Assembly (NCBI GenBank): GCA_000827495.1
Contig: KN817624.1
Span: forward strand, 65,803-129,802
Origin: Hypholoma sublateritium FD-334 SS-4
Lineage: Eukaryota; Basidiomycota; Agaricomycetes; Agaricales; Strophariaceae
Length of the DNA: 64,000 nt
Direction: 5' to 3'
Shown here: positions 24,145 to 36,778 of the stretch, piece after piece
How positions within the stretch are numbered: position 1 is the first letter of the stretch
How the letters are laid out: every line of letters begins with the position of its first letter
Made by a program: the position numbers and the translations under genes
Notes under the pieces: generated by a model
Seen by the model: the letters and a program-made list of their open reading frames with translations, nothing else
What the model was told of the DNA's origin: nothing
Database searches by the model: none

Positions 24145-27100
24145 GATTAGGATTGATACTGGTGAATGAAGGCTTGATAGGCAGTGTGAACTGAGAGGCA
24201 GGTATGAGGTTCTACGGTGGCTTGGCCCGGCAGTGAACACTACAACACGTGACACATTTCATTATATAATGTCTTCCGGGCACGAGACTCCTCACATCGG
24301 CCCGAGGTCGTGCGCCGTGGCGCGCGCGCTCAGGTTGTAGAAGCATTGGAACTATACATATACAGTAACGTATACCACATTACTCGAAAGCTGCGGGGAA
24401 GCAAAGCGAGCTTTCTTCAGAAGTGACCTCATCGGACCTGGCAGCATCGGCCACTGCCATCGCCCATCGGGATTCGGACAAGCATCGGGTTGAACAACTT
24501 GAAATTGTTAGCGCATCCTCTGTAGCGAGTTCAAGTGTCGAATCTGATTGATACGTAGGACTTGGATAGGACTCACACGATCTACATTTGATCTTATCTG
24601 ATGTTACTTCAAAAGCCATTTCTGTAAAATTATCACTATACGCTATTACCGTAGTCAGTTTGAGTTCCATTATTTATAGTCGTAGATTATTCAGTGTTTG
24701 GTCGCCACTAAGTTTATACTGCAAAGTATCTCATTGCACTTTTTGCCTGTTTTCCTTTTCCTGCATGTCCTCTCTTCCACCGCTTCCATGCGTTATGGCA
24801 TTTTCTATTACGACTACACTTCAAATAAGCCGGCACGCATTAGCCTGCCTCACAACTTCTCTGTCTTGATGCACACCTTTCGTCTTGCGTTAGGGGAAAT
24901 TGTAGTCGAGTTACAACAATACGGATGGATCATACACGGCTCATCGCTTCTGCCGTGGCCACGGCGAGGTTGCGTAGAGTACATGAGATGTGGATCTCAA
25001 TCCCGTTAATAGAAAGCTTCATGGGACATGTAAAGGTTGTTGACTGTAGTACTATTATCGTTTTTGCTTACTAAAGAACATCTTTGAGCTGTTTAGTTGA
25101 GTCACCCGAGCTTGTAGATTTTATGGCACATATTGTCCTACAGCAAATGATATTCTATGTTAAATTTATTAGAACACGGTCATAAAATCGCGGGGAGCGT
25201 CTGCGCCGCGTGGCGCCGCGCGTTTCAAATCGCAGCGATCTCATGCATAGTGTTGACTTGTACGGCTGTTTTTTCATCGACGAGTTGAACTCGTCGGCTA
25301 AATCACATAATTCCTTATTCTCCTCGTTTACATCATCTATATGTTTTGAATCTCAATGAAGGTAGACAAACAGATACAGAAACCGGAGATTCAACCACAA
25401 ATGACGTCACTTAGGCGATTAAAGTTCCCGTCATTGTCGACTTATTAGCCGCTGCATCGCCGCTGCAGGGCTGCGGTAGCCGCCATCAGTCATGGGTCTG
25501 AACAACTGAAGAATTCCCACATATCGATAATGAGTAGATATGCTACTTGACCCTTCGAGAATTTCCCTGGGATTTACCTGCCTGTGTTGTAGCGTGACTA
25601 AGTACACGGGGGCTGAAAGGAGCTAAGTCCACCAGAGTCCACCACTCGAGCGCACTTTATCGTTCCGCTTAGTCCCAGCATGTCAATGACATATTTCGAA
25701 GCTCCGTAACTGCCTCGTTGTGGTAAGCTCAAAGCCCGACGAGTCCAAGGCTCGACACGGCACTTTCCGACTTCCCTAACTGCGGAGATTATCAGCGCTA
25801 ATTTTGGCCACGTCACAATACAGTCAAATAGCAAGAAATTTTGTGTGCAAAGCAATTTACTTATATCTGGCAAAACATTGTAAGCGCGTCGGTGAAAAAC
25901 CCAAGAAAACCTTCTCTCACCACTCAATCCCCGGAACATACCGGGCGTTTTTACTGACAAACCTTTTGCGCAGTTCAAGCCTATTATAAAGATTCGAAGT
26001 CTCCGGTAATACGGCGATAGGATTGTAAAGGTCTTAGAGCAAGTGTTATGTCGTTCACTAATATTTTAATCATGATCGCTTTTAGACTCCGGCATTACCA
26101 AATTTAGCTAATTGATGCCTGGAATTGGCCTGGAATCTGCAATTTTTATATTGGCAAGACGAAGAGGGCGCTTTGCATGTGGATTACTCGATAGCCCCTG
26201 CGTTCGGAATGTGCACTTGTCCGTCTATAAATACAGTGCCGCACTTCAAAGTTTGCGCGTATATCGATGAAGGAGTCTAGCCCATAAGGTTCTCCGTGTG
26301 TGCCCATTTTAACAATTGGGCGCTTGGGCTTAAGCGAGAGCGAGACAATGTTTTTGAACTCGGAATGGTTTGGCTGATATTTGGTAGGAATAATTGTACT
26401 TTTTGATCTTCCAGATTCGTAAGATTCAGGGAGACCGAGGTCACTGGGGCCGTAGTTGGTCCGATGTAGAGCTATTAATATTTCATGCGATAGTGAGTTA
26501 TACACCCCGAGGTTCCCATTCAGTACTAAGTAGTCACACTAGGGAATCAATGGGAATCATTTCGGCGGATTCAACAGAAGCGCTATACTTCAGTCGGTTA
26601 CAGGCATCGATTGAGTTTATCAGTTACAGTGAACCGGCGGAGAAGTGAAAATATATTAACACCTGAGTAAAGCGGCATTCCTGTACATCGTTGGGCCTAC
26701 ACATTGTCGAAACATACCACTTACTGGTGTGAACACAGCGGCCCGAGATAGACCTGCCAGTGGGCTCAGCTCTCACCCGCAAGCACTGAGCATGTAAAAC
26801 CGTAGTATCACAAAGGCATACCAAAAAGTATCCGGTATCACGTCCACGGTAAAGTTTAAGATGCGAGTAAAATCACAATGACACTCTACCTGCTATTTTG
26901 ACTATGAACAGAAGCAGTGCCGTTCAGCTGAAATACAGCCGGCGCGGCAGATCTTCCTCTGAGACATAGGGAATAGCAAGGTAGAGTGACGATGGCAACA
27001 TAACTATGCATCAGAAATGACGTGGGTCTCCGTCGACAAGGACAGAAATTGGGGGGAAAGGTACTGTCTTGCGAGCATGAAAAGCTCCTTTATTTATACT

Positions 27101-28181
27101 CTTCTCTGCGTCATCCCGCCTCTTATCGCTATGTCTAATGACGCCAAGCCAAGTCACCGATAAAAATTCATTGATTGCATATCACCTAACTACACAGGAT
27201 TGGAAATTGCATATCCTGTCGGGGAACTGTATACGAGTTCTTTTACTTCGTGATAGTTGGAGCCGTTGAAAGGTCGGCCGGAGCATACTCTGAAGAACGC
27301 GTTTCGTAATCAAGGGATACCGGGCTCCAAGGCGCCCAAAAGGTACAGTTTTTTCAAAACAATCTGAGCTTCTACATACGACGAGCTCAGTATCTCCATT
27401 ACGGTGAGCGGTATTGTTTTTCGTCGGAGTTTTACGGGTCTCATGGAGACGGAGAGGAGTGTTTTTGTTCTGCATCGTCGCCCTATGCGGGACTATATGT
27501 TGGCTGATGCAATCATATTCTAGCCACCGAGGCACTATACAAAGTGTGAAAGTGCCCGAAAGTGCTCGAAGTAGCGAAAGACAGATCAAAATGTAGGTAG
27601 ATCGCTAAATTCGGAATCAAAGAAAGAGGAAAGAAGGAATCCGGCTTTCATCTCTTACCAGGTTATGCCGAGAAGCAAAGAACATGTGGAAGAAGCGTGT
27701 TTATCTGGCGAAGTTGAAGGAAACGCCATTTAAATTACATCCTCGCGGTGCTCAAAAACGCAGGGTCCACTCCAATTAGCATAACAAGATATCGGACCGA
27801 AGACGCAAGTTTGGGACGTCAAGCTCACTAAGCTGCAGCAACATATCCTAGAATTCGTGTATGACAGAATGCCTCGAGCTCAACTCGAGCTTCAAGACCT
27901 CAAGGCTTCTCCACACCATGTTCGTAATTATAAAGGTGCGGTGTGTCTATTTCCTGTTTTACTCATTTTTATTTACGGCCTTGCCTCAGTTGCGGGTTCT
28001 GCTTCTTTCAATTGTTTTTTCCCCAGAGGCCCGATCGATTCGTGGAAAATAACATTGGCATGCATGATGACAATTTAGAGATCTAAGGTTGAACCACATG
28101 TGCTGGTGAGTCGTCAGAGCGTCCACCTGAGCGCTCGGAGTAGTCAGAGTCGAATTCTCATGCCCGTATTCAGAATAGTTA
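24145..28181. other. long gene-free stretch
   Basis: Four kilobases without a supportable gene. A minus-strand frame 24380-24670 starts with ATG and encodes 96 Ser/Glu-rich residues with no recognised domain; it might be a small gene but nothing confirms it. Frames at 25598-25978, 26146-26505 and 27182-27589 lack start codons in context, family features and codon regularity. The rest looks like AT-rich spacer, possibly old degenerated repeats. Confidence 0.4.
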
Positions 28182-28796
28182 CTAAACATCCTCTACGCGC
28201 GTCCGAGGCTTCCGCGGAACGTCGACAGAGGCATCCAAATCCAACTTCATGCGCACATACTCTACGGGCCCTTTGAAAAACGTGTCTCCGAATGGTACGA
28301 AGCCTCTCTTCGCGTACCACTCTTGGGTGGCCCTGCGTGCGTCGCACCATGCTATAGTGACACCCAGCTCGGATCGGGCCATCGATAACGCATAACGCAA
28401 CAGCTGCGTCCCAATGCCCCTGCCCTGATATTGTGGATTGCAAGCGAACTTGCGGAATCGCACAGTGTCCTCACCCACCATTGGAGGATAAGAACCGTCT
28501 GGACTTGTCTGCCGCTCAGCTAAGACGCCGATTGGTATGGGCGCCCGGAACAGAGAGATGACGGCGACAGGCTGATTGGTGCGAGGTAAAAATGCGCCGT
28601 AGTGCATACCATGAGCGTCTTCTGGTAAAACAACATGCTCCCGGGGCATGTCTGGCCACAGCACAGAGTGACGCAGATCTACGGTATTCTGGCTGCTGAT
28701 TTTCAAGATCAGAACGTCCTGGCCTGCCAGTTCCTGAGTTATGCAAGTATCAATGGAGAATTTATCCACGCTACCGTTGTCTTCGATATGCGGCAT
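28182..28796 (-). CDS. GNAT family N-acetyltransferase
   Basis: A single exon of 204 residues. The acetyl-CoA-binding motif A is plain: VRFRKFACNPQYQGRGIGTQLL contains the Q-x-x-G-x-G/A signature QGRGIG. It is followed by the motif B-like WYAKRGFVPFGDTFFKG near the C-terminus. The N-terminal part (LRHSVLWPDMPREHVVLPEDAHGMHYGAF) is characteristic of a fungal and bacterial subgroup of uncharacterised GNATs. It transfers an acetyl group from acetyl-CoA to an amine, but the substrate is unknown. The ATG at 28796 was chosen because the open frame upstream is Pro/Ser-rich and unlike the family. It is the only confidently called gene here without introns. Confidence 0.85.
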   Translation of the reverse strand: MPHIEDNGSVDKFSIDTCITQELAGQDVLILKISSQNTVDLRHSVLWPDMPREHVVLPEDAHGMHYGAFLPRTNQPVAVISLFRAPIPIGVLAERQTSPDGSYPPMVGEDTVRFRKFACNPQYQGRGIGTQLLRYALSMARSELGVTIAWCDARRATQEWYAKRGFVPFGDTFFKGPVEYVRMKLDLDASVDVPRKPRTRVEDV

Positions 28797-30251
28797 ATTG
28801 GAGTGCAAAAGAAGTGATAGAGGTGCCGAGGATACCACTAAGGGTACCGGTAACAAGGCTTGAAATGAGTCGGGAAGTACTCCAGTGGGATGGGGCGGCG
28901 GGCCCAGTGGGCGTTCGGACTTGAGGAAGGCGGGAGTCGGGAGTCGGGATTGAGTCGGGACTGCGTGCAGTGCGCACACCTTCCGCATCACGTGTATGTA
29001 TAGAAGTTAAAACGAGGTTCTCGCTCGGTTCTCGCACTTCAAGAGATAATTCTCGAGTTTTCAGGAAAGGGCGAGTCTCCGTGCGCAGGAAGTGCAGGAT
29101 CACGCCGATGGGTTATTGTTATAATCCATTGCTCCCATACTTGAATCAAGAATGCGAGGAAATATTTGGGTTAAATTTAGTTTGAATTTGGTAAATCTTA
29201 AAACATAGAATTCACCAAACGTACTTGACACGTACTGAACCAGCTTCGCAGCCAACTTGGGTTGCGGGTAGTATTCTGGCTCACCGACAGATATCAACTG
29301 ATATGGGTTCGCATGCAAGCACAAGAAGGGACTATAGTAGTTGCGGCAATAGCCCCCAAAGCGACACTCTGCGCCGACACAATGCGTCCATAACACTATA
29401 ATAATAGCTCATCGGCGACGGCGATCTCATATCGCCCCGTCTAAATTTGCCCAGCTGACAGAAACTTTCATTCTCTTCGCAGAGGTCTATGACCAGGTCC
29501 AAGTTACCGCTATGGACCAACCGTCAAATAAGCATGTGTGTGTGTGCAATGGGTGCAGGCAGGTATTCCAAGCTGGACGGATGTCCGGCAGGTACTAAGG
29601 AACGATGCAACGCGATGTGGGGCAAAGGGCAGCAGACTATCTCAGACGTCAGACGCCCACTAAAGGCTATCTATTCGCGGCCCAGCGCCAGCATGGACGG
29701 CCAATGTATCCTGTTCTTCCTGTGTACATATTTAGCTGCTACTTGTATATTCTGGTCACCTGCGACGTACGTGATTTATTCATTCCCCGTCGGCTGAGCG
29801 GTGCCGCCAATTCTTTATCAAGACAGTTCCTGCACCATAATTGGCGCTCCGTATTCACATCATGGGCATGTCAGGCTTCCGGAGATTACGATCGAACCAA
29901 GAGGGACATGTAGGGATCACAATCACACATGCTGAACTGTAAACGGAAAAGAGTGATAACAGGATGAATTGTATTAGGAAAACATGCATGATTAATCCAG
30001 TCGATTGCCAGGAAGCAGCACTTGATAGTTCTTCCCGTACGGGAATAACGATGAGCACCATAGAGAGAAAGATGGTGAGAATCGACGGGGAGGGAAGGAG
30101 GAAAAACAGATCAAATCCGTAGAAACGAGAAACAAGCAATAGAAAGGTTATACGAGATCGCCGACCTCTTGTCTACATACCATGAAGGTTCAACGTTCAG
30201 CGCTCGACAGACATCGACGCCAGATAGTCGGATAACTAGTCGAAGGACGGG
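28797..30251. other. intergenic
   Basis: About 1.45 kb between two minus-strand genes. Small frames at 29100-29396, 29489-29797 and 29855-30139 have no family features. The part next to 28797 is the promoter region of the GNAT gene. Confidence 0.5.
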
Positions 30252-31976
30252 TTAACAACCTGAAAACAAAGTGGGCATGACAGAACGACTTGCCTTCAGC
30301 GCCCCCGATCGGATACTCTCGCCTACATTCTGCACGTCAGGGTTTGCAAGCACCCTCGATATCGCATCCTTGGCAGCGCTCTCCAGTCCCGCAAGACTAC
30401 CATCACCGAGCAAGCCGCCATCTGCATCTCTGTCGAGCGATGGGTCCTCATCTTCTCGTCCGAAATACTGGTTCGATGAGATCGAAGTGGCGCCCTGGAA
30501 GGACTGCAATCTTGTCTGGGCCTCCCGTTGGTTTTCAGAGTCGTATGCATTCCGGCCGAAGTACATGTCTGAGGATATGCCTTTTTGGTTCCCGAACTTT
30601 TCGCGGGCGGTGGTCGGAGCGTCATCATTGACCGGAGTGCTGAAAAAGAGTGTCAGTTTTTTGAAAGGGAGACAAAACCAGCGACGGCCTGCGTGGGACG
30701 TACCTTCGGGAAGAAGTCACCGAGGCTGCAGCGACGGCCGCGGCTGCGCCAGCGCCTGGGATCGCGCCAAATCCAAGTCGCGGGAATGCGGCTGATTTCT
30801 GCGGTTCGGGTGCTGCACCAGCGAACTTGTTCCGCGTTCCGTTTGCCGGGGTGGTGCCCGTGGCGGCGGCAGTGGCACGGGAGCCGATCTCGCGGGAGCG
30901 CGCCAGCGCTTCAGCCTCCTTGCGCGCCTTCTCCTCCGCCTCCTCGCGCTCCCTGTCGTACCCAAGCTGCTTGAGCCGCTCAGCCTCCTCGAGTGCCTTT
31001 CGCTCGGCGGCGGCGAAGTCCACAGGTTTTGTCTTTGCAGCACCGAGCCCCAGCTTCGACTTCTTCGGCAAGGCCGTGGTCCCCGACGCTCCTGATGAAG
31101 CAGAGTTCAAGCGTGAGGTCCCGGCACCAAGGCGGGCAGGACGAGCAGCGTTAGAGTGTGTGATGGTGCGTGGGGCAGGGGCTGCAACAGGAGCCGGGGG
31201 GGCGGTGCCGACACTGCCAGTGCTAGTAGTGCTGGAAATGGTGCTGGCAGAAGAAAGGGCGCGACCAATTATGGGTGGGGTTGATATACGGGGAGTACCG
31301 GGGTTCGAGGTTTTGGGAGTGGTCGGCTTGGACCACGAGTTGAAGAAGTCGTCATCGGTTTCTTCCTTTGCCTCGGTGACAACGATGGGCTCCATACCGT
31401 CAACAGCGATTCCGTTAGGGAACCTTTCAGTAAATAGATGTCAATATTCATTATCCGATGGTAAGGTGTTGACGCTCACCGAGCAGCATCCTCCTTCACT
31501 CGTCGGGCGAGTTCCTCTTTGTACAGTTCCGCTACACGCCCCGAGTATTTCTTCTTCGTATCTGAGTCACCGAGCACAGCCGATCCACCATGCTTGGTGA
31601 AGAAATCGTGCGCAGATTGGTTCCCCCCAACCTTCATCATGCGGAGCTGGTTAAGCTGCCAACTGTCTAGGTTGGTCGATCTGTCATCAGGCCACTTAGA
31701 TATCTGCTCGTAAATGTATGTGTCGTAGCACTCACCGGACAAAGGTGATATGCACGCCCATGTTCCTATGCACGCTCGAGCATTCTAGACAAATGTAGAC
31801 AGCAAAGGTAACGCTCGACCACGTCGGATTCCGTGCATTGCAGTCAAAACACGACTGCGCCCCTGTTTTCTCAGTGATTTGCCCATAACTGAGGATTTGA
31901 AGCATACCTTGTTCGCTTTCTGAGCCTTTAGAACCTTGAATACCTGTTCTGTTTCTTGTTTCGTAGGTTCTGCCAT
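30252..31976 (-). CDS. glo3: Glo3/ARFGAP2-type Arf GTPase-activating protein
   Basis: Exons in reading order: 31908-31976, 31736-31854, 31480-31680, 30704-31423 and 30252-30639; 498 residues. The ArfGAP zinc finger is C25-x2-C28-x16-C45-x2-C48, followed by the arginine-finger context [12 protein letters not shown] (R53). The middle is a low-complexity Ser/Thr/Ala/Pro linker and a charged helix rich in Glu, Ala and Arg. The C-terminal part has ISSDMYFGR and [13 protein letters not shown], the Glo3 regulatory motif repeats that identify the ARFGAP2/3 branch. The protein stimulates GTP hydrolysis on Arf1 and drives COPI coat function between Golgi and ER. The last residues could instead come from a short GC-AG splice. 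Antisense frames in this GC-rich gene are shadows. Confidence 0.92.
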
Positions 31977-34943
31977 GACGGAGGAATAGTAAGAGACGTG
32001 TTAATCACGGATGTCGTGTCAACATCCAAATCAGCCTAAGCATTATGTAATCACCATTCAAATAAATTTCCCAATTTGTTCTTCACCTATTCCTTCAACG
32101 TCAACACTGAAACGAAACTCTCACCCGCGACTAGGTCCAACTGACGCATAAATCTTTTGCAATGTCACAAAAATCAGAATGTCCAGAACACCGTTCTCTG
32201 GAGCTTAGCCGATAATCACCCACAAACGCCCCCTACATCCCATCTCGACTTACTCGATACTTCGGAGGACTGCGCCGCGGCATAGTTGTCTCGACTCTGA
32301 AGATCTGAAGCTTAGGACTTGAGGCCTTGAGGATTGAAGCTTAAATGCACCAATCTGACGTGCCTACCACTGCTAACCTGTCGTGGCCCTTGGGGGCCAA
32401 CCTGGTGATGACAACGCAAAAAGAGCGCAAGTGACTCTCACATCCGCCATTATTTGCTTGCATCCTCTTGTTCATCGCCTTGTAGTCAACAACATTATTG
32501 CCCGAACCAAGTCCACTGTTTTTGGTATGCAAAATAACTGTCGTATTTCCAGACAGTGGACTACTTCAGTACTACCTCATCGATCATCCCCCATCATGCA
32601 TCTCTCTGGCTAATTCTTCCACAAACACACTCCGACGGAATCCTGCAAGATGTGGATGACCGTTGCAAATCGCTCAGATTCGCTTACAGTCTGCCACGCA
32701 GCCTACGTGATTGTCACCACCAGCGGCAGCATCGCCTCGCGTTCCACTTTCCGAGTCCGGGGCTTGAATTCTGTGGCATCCTGTCTCAACGACTCTGCTG
32801 CGGGTGTTGTAGATTCGTATTGAGACAATGCAAGAGTCGAATGCGACTGCGTGTACGCTGATCTTGACAAATAGAGCGTGTATTCATAGAAGAGTACTTG
32901 CGCAGCGCGGCCAACTACGCAGCGCAAATTTTGCGCAACGACGTTTCTTGTAGCATTCAAGTGCTTCCTACAAACATTAGTCTGGCCCCTTTTAGTGTAA
33001 ATGAGAAGAAGTGCGCGAGACACTGCGTCTGCCATTCCCGGACGGCCTGCAGGAGGTGCGAATGAATGATATACTTAGTATTGGCTCTGGCGGCTGTACG
33101 CTCGCCGGCGCCGATGTCGTCGGATGGGTCAAGGGTGCCGGTGACTCCGCCGATAAGTTCACGATGTTTCGAGAATATTCCGGTCGTTTCTGGTGAGGTT
33201 GTTCCGCGTTAATTGGAGTACTTACTCGCACAGCCACAACTGATGATGGCTGCCACTGCAGGCCCATAAATGGGCCATTTCAAGGCGCTCAAAAATGCAT
33301 CCCATTCCAGCCTTCCAGCAACTGCAGCAACGACCCAACGTCACTTTGCGCAACCCCCGATCCATCCGAATACGGTGGCAGCTAATTAACGCCGGTCCCA
33401 TCATCATCCTCAATGGCTAAAGTCAAAATGCCAGTCCCTGGAGCCCAGGGCTTGTCGTCTCCACCAAAGCAAAACCCACGCACAGATCCAAAGTGAGCTT
33501 CGCGTCTAACCGACACAACAGATAGGATGGATATTAATTATCAGTTGATCTTATGTAGCAGAGCCTCAAAGCTGCGCTCGGATGTCAAGGAAAAGGATCG
33601 AGCTAACGCCGCTGCAGTGAGTCATGGCCCAGTGGTAATGATGAACGTTTGGTGCGCCAGTCTCTGACGAGTTCTTGTCCGTGCATATGTAGAAGTCGCA
33701 AGGAAGATCATTATCGAGTAGCAGATAGCTCCACATCACTGAGCCGACATTTTCAGTGCACAAGAGAGGCCCGGCCTGCGCATAGCCTGGAGTATAGGCA
33801 CCCAGAACAAGTGACGCCAGTTGAACGCCAGCCTATTATCTACGCACTGAAGGCAGTTGATAGAACACGGAACGTGTATAGAGCGATGCCGTAAACGGCG
33901 TCCAACTCTTTTCGTCGTTTTCGTGGGTGTTATATATTCTCTGGCCAGCTGTCAATGGCAGAGGTGAATAGTTAATCTAGTTGGATGTAATTGATTTTGG
34001 TAAAGTTCGCCATGCGCTGCGATCGGTACCGTCCTTGCCCAGTTCCGTGTAGAGTTCGGAGATGTCCATTATCACTCTTGGAGTCTCGCTCAGGTCTTGC
34101 CGACGCGTTATAAATTTAAAACCAATCGACAGTGATTCGCCAACACGGAGCCGGCTTGAAGCGTGTTATACAAGAAGTTCCATGAGAAGCGGTGGAGGGT
34201 ACTAAATATATACATTGCTCAGTGATATGTAGTTATTTTTCGAATCTCGGGTTGCAAAGCCTCGATAGTAAGAATTTTTGGTTCATATTTTAATCTGAAC
34301 TCATAATCGAACTCCAAATGTGAACTTGTCGCAAATCTGAACTCACTTGGGAAGTTCAGATTTTATAGGAAGTTCACATTTAGTTCAAATATTTGTTCAA
34401 TATACAGCCATCATTCTGAGTGAGGCGCGCCGCGCGTCTGCCGTCGTCGGTCGGCACGCGCTCCAGCCTCCTGCTGACCGTTGAGGACATTGCAAGCCAG
34501 CGCACCATATGGTTTGCTATCACGCCGCGTTCCTGCACGCGTCGTTTTCAAGCGCTCACCATTGGACTGAGAATCTGAGATTTCCAAACCCTTGCGTCGT
34601 ACACGCGCTTGAGGCGCGCACGACGCCTGCCGCTGCTCGTGGGCCCGTGTTGTAGCTCAAACAGCTTTCCGCTACCTACACTGCCTGGTACATATTGCTC
34701 TCGCCAAGCTCCGATTCTGGCAATTGACCGATGTCGATGAAATCTGGTGCGTGCCAAAAATAGCATGTAATGGTCGAGTCACAGCCCCTATTCGCTGATG
34801 CATGGCGGTGACTACATAACTCTTGTACTTTGCTTCCTACATACAACAGAGGTTGTCATCAAAGCTTAAAGCTTAAAGCTAAAGTCCTCCCCCTCCTCCC
34901 TCGTTCTTTCCAAGCGCTTTCTCAGATCGCCTCCCCCGTTATA
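31977..34943. other. long intergenic stretch
   Basis: About 3 kb with no gene I can support. Frames such as 32556-32861, 32703-33035 and 33649-33894 show no domain and no splice-compatible neighbours. An AAGCTTAAAGCTTAAAGCTAAAG run lies just before the Sar1-like gene (34862-34884), next to a pyrimidine-rich stretch that probably belongs to its core promoter. Confidence 0.45.
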
Positions 34944-35747
34944 ATGGGAAAAACAGCGAACATCGCATTTTGGGGACTGGACGTCGCCGAGATGACTGTT
35001 GGTTCGTCCACTGAATAAATGAATATCACCCCTAATGTGCCTTGATTTTCGACAGACACTCATCCATGCTCTCAAGACCGGGAAATATGAAAAGCAGTCG
35101 GCCTCCATTCATCCTTGTGCGTCCAACTTCTCAAGTCTCCTATAATTCTAATCCGATAAAGAAGTCGTCGAAAACATCAAAATCAAGGGCGTGACGTTCA
35201 AAGCCACTATTCCGAGTGGCAATGAATCAGGTATTTTATCCCTTAATACGCGGTAGATGCTCTCCTGAACAAACAAACACTCCATTAGCACGACGTTCCT
35301 TCCGGCCGTCACTGCCTGATTTCGATGGCATTGTTTATGTAGCAGACAACACAGATTCTGAGTCCTCTTCGATGGCGAAAGAAGACATTGAAAGCCTGCT
35401 GGGTGACAAAGCCATTTCACGGCCGATCCTGATTTTAATTCCCACATCTGACGCCTCGGGTACTCTCAATGAGAAGAAATTAGTCGAAGAACTGGGCGTA
35501 GCCAAATTAGTTGGAGAAAAGGTAAGATATTTGTTTTTTTAACTCTAAATCCTGCTGCTACCATAACTCACAACACTGCTGTTTGAATCAGGGAGGTAGC
35601 CAAGTTTCCATCTTTGCGTATTCACTGTCAACCATTCAGCATGAAGGATATCAAGAAGGTGAGCGATGTTTTTACAAACTTGATGGGACTCGGTCTTAAT
35701 ACTCAACGATAGGCTTCGAGTGGCTCGTGAAGTACCTCTCGCAGTAG
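34944..35747 (+). CDS. Sar1-like pseudo-GTPase
   Basis: Exons 34944-34997, 35056-35116, 35165-35230, 35289-35521, 35592-35658 and 35713-35747; 171 residues. It aligns without gaps through much of its length to Sar1 GTPases: NIAFWGLDVAEMTTLIHALK matches the P-loop region, DFDGIVYVADNTD the strand after switch II, and EGFEWLVKYLSQ the C-terminal helix. Yet GTP-binding residues are replaced. The GLDNAGKTTL motif reads GLDVAEMTTL (lysine to methionine), the switch I threonine is phenylalanine, DLGGH is IPSGN, and NKID is PTSD. The ~20-residue N-terminal amphipathic helix of Sar1 is missing. All introns are spliceable, no stop interrupts the frame, and hydrophobic core residues are kept, so it is probably a retained pseudo-GTPase, less likely a recent pseudogene. 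First donor GTTGGT is weak. Confidence 0.75.
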
Positions 35748-36672
35748 TCGGGTAAATTCTTTTCCGGATCTCCTTAATGGCAAAATGTGTGCGTAGATTT
35801 CATGTGCATGAACACTAAATTATTATGGAGAGTGAGGCAACCGCATCTCCTCGCATGCAACCAATCGTCCGGTCTGCGATCTGCGATCTTGAGATCCGAT
35901 CCTTTGCACCCAGCGCATCTTCGCTGGGTCTTTAAGCTTTAAGCTTTAATCCTCTTACTCCCGGGCGCTACACTGCGCGACAGCAGTTCCTACTAGGAGG
36001 CACACATCGTTCCACGGATATGTGTGCTACGCACCCTGCTGCCAGATACTCATGCGTCCAGGTCGGTATATCATTATAGCGGAGTGTAATTTGATATTCT
36101 GGTTGATGGACGCGGCGACGGCACAGGCTAGCGCAGGCTATACGCATGCTTTGCGTCATGGTGTCATTTTAAATTTTAATCCATCGCATTCTATATGTAT
36201 GCATCCCCTTGAGTACCAAGAAAATCCTGCTCCCCGCACACCGAGCATCGGAGCACTTGCTTTGGGCGGTTTCTGCACGTCCGTTAAATTTTGGGATGGA
36301 TGCACATAACGTATCGCGGTATTAGCGAGTGTTGTTGCCGGCCACTGCGCTAGCAGTGTGCATACCCGAGAGGTGCAAATCCTGTGCTTTACACATTCCT
36401 TGAGTCGCCGATGTTACCAACTAGAGTCGTACTACTTCGGAAGTAGTACTTCCTGATTCAGATGGTTGTCGGGAAAATATATACTTCATACATACGTGCC
36501 GCAGCGACACAGATGTACCGGTCCCATATGTACCATCTTTCGGCGGATTATCAGAGCGATCGCATATTTGTCCCAGTGATATTAGGGAAGATCGTCGAGA
36601 AAGTTGGCATGGGAATCCTCTTGACTTGTTCGGGCGTCGGATAGTCGGATGCATACCTGGGAGCGCGTATGA
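35748..36672. other. intergenic
   Basis: About 900 bases without a gene. It includes a short repeat-like CTTTAAGCTTTAAGCTTTAA stretch near 35930 and leads to the TATA element of the secreted-protein gene. Confidence 0.5.
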
Positions 36673-36680
36673 TATAAAAG
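36673..36680 (+). promoter_or_regulatory. TATA box of the secreted-protein gene
   Basis: TATAAAAG lies 106 bases before the ATG at 36779, followed by a C/A-rich leader typical of strongly expressed fungal genes. Confidence 0.6.
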
Positions 36681-36778
36681 CAGGTTCATGGCGCATAGTT
36701 TCATCCTTAGAGCTGGTCTCTAAATCAACCACACCCAGTCCTGTTCAGACAGACTCCAACGAAAAAAAAAATCTCGAC

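Noticed and set aside
24380..24670. 96-residue minus-strand ORF starting with ATG
   Set aside because: No family resemblance, no promoter or neighbour support; kept only as a note in the gene-free stretch.
25598..25978. 126-residue minus-strand ORF
   Set aside because: Begins with a non-ATG codon and has no recognisable features; compatible with chance.
30271..31600. Plus-strand ORFs opposite the ArfGAP gene
   Set aside because: They mirror the low-complexity linker of Glo3 and lack introns, domains and plausible starts.
34862..34884. AAGCTTAAAGCTTAAAGCTAAAG stretch as a repeat element
   Set aside because: Too short and simple to call a mobile or regulatory element; likely chance in a promoter region.
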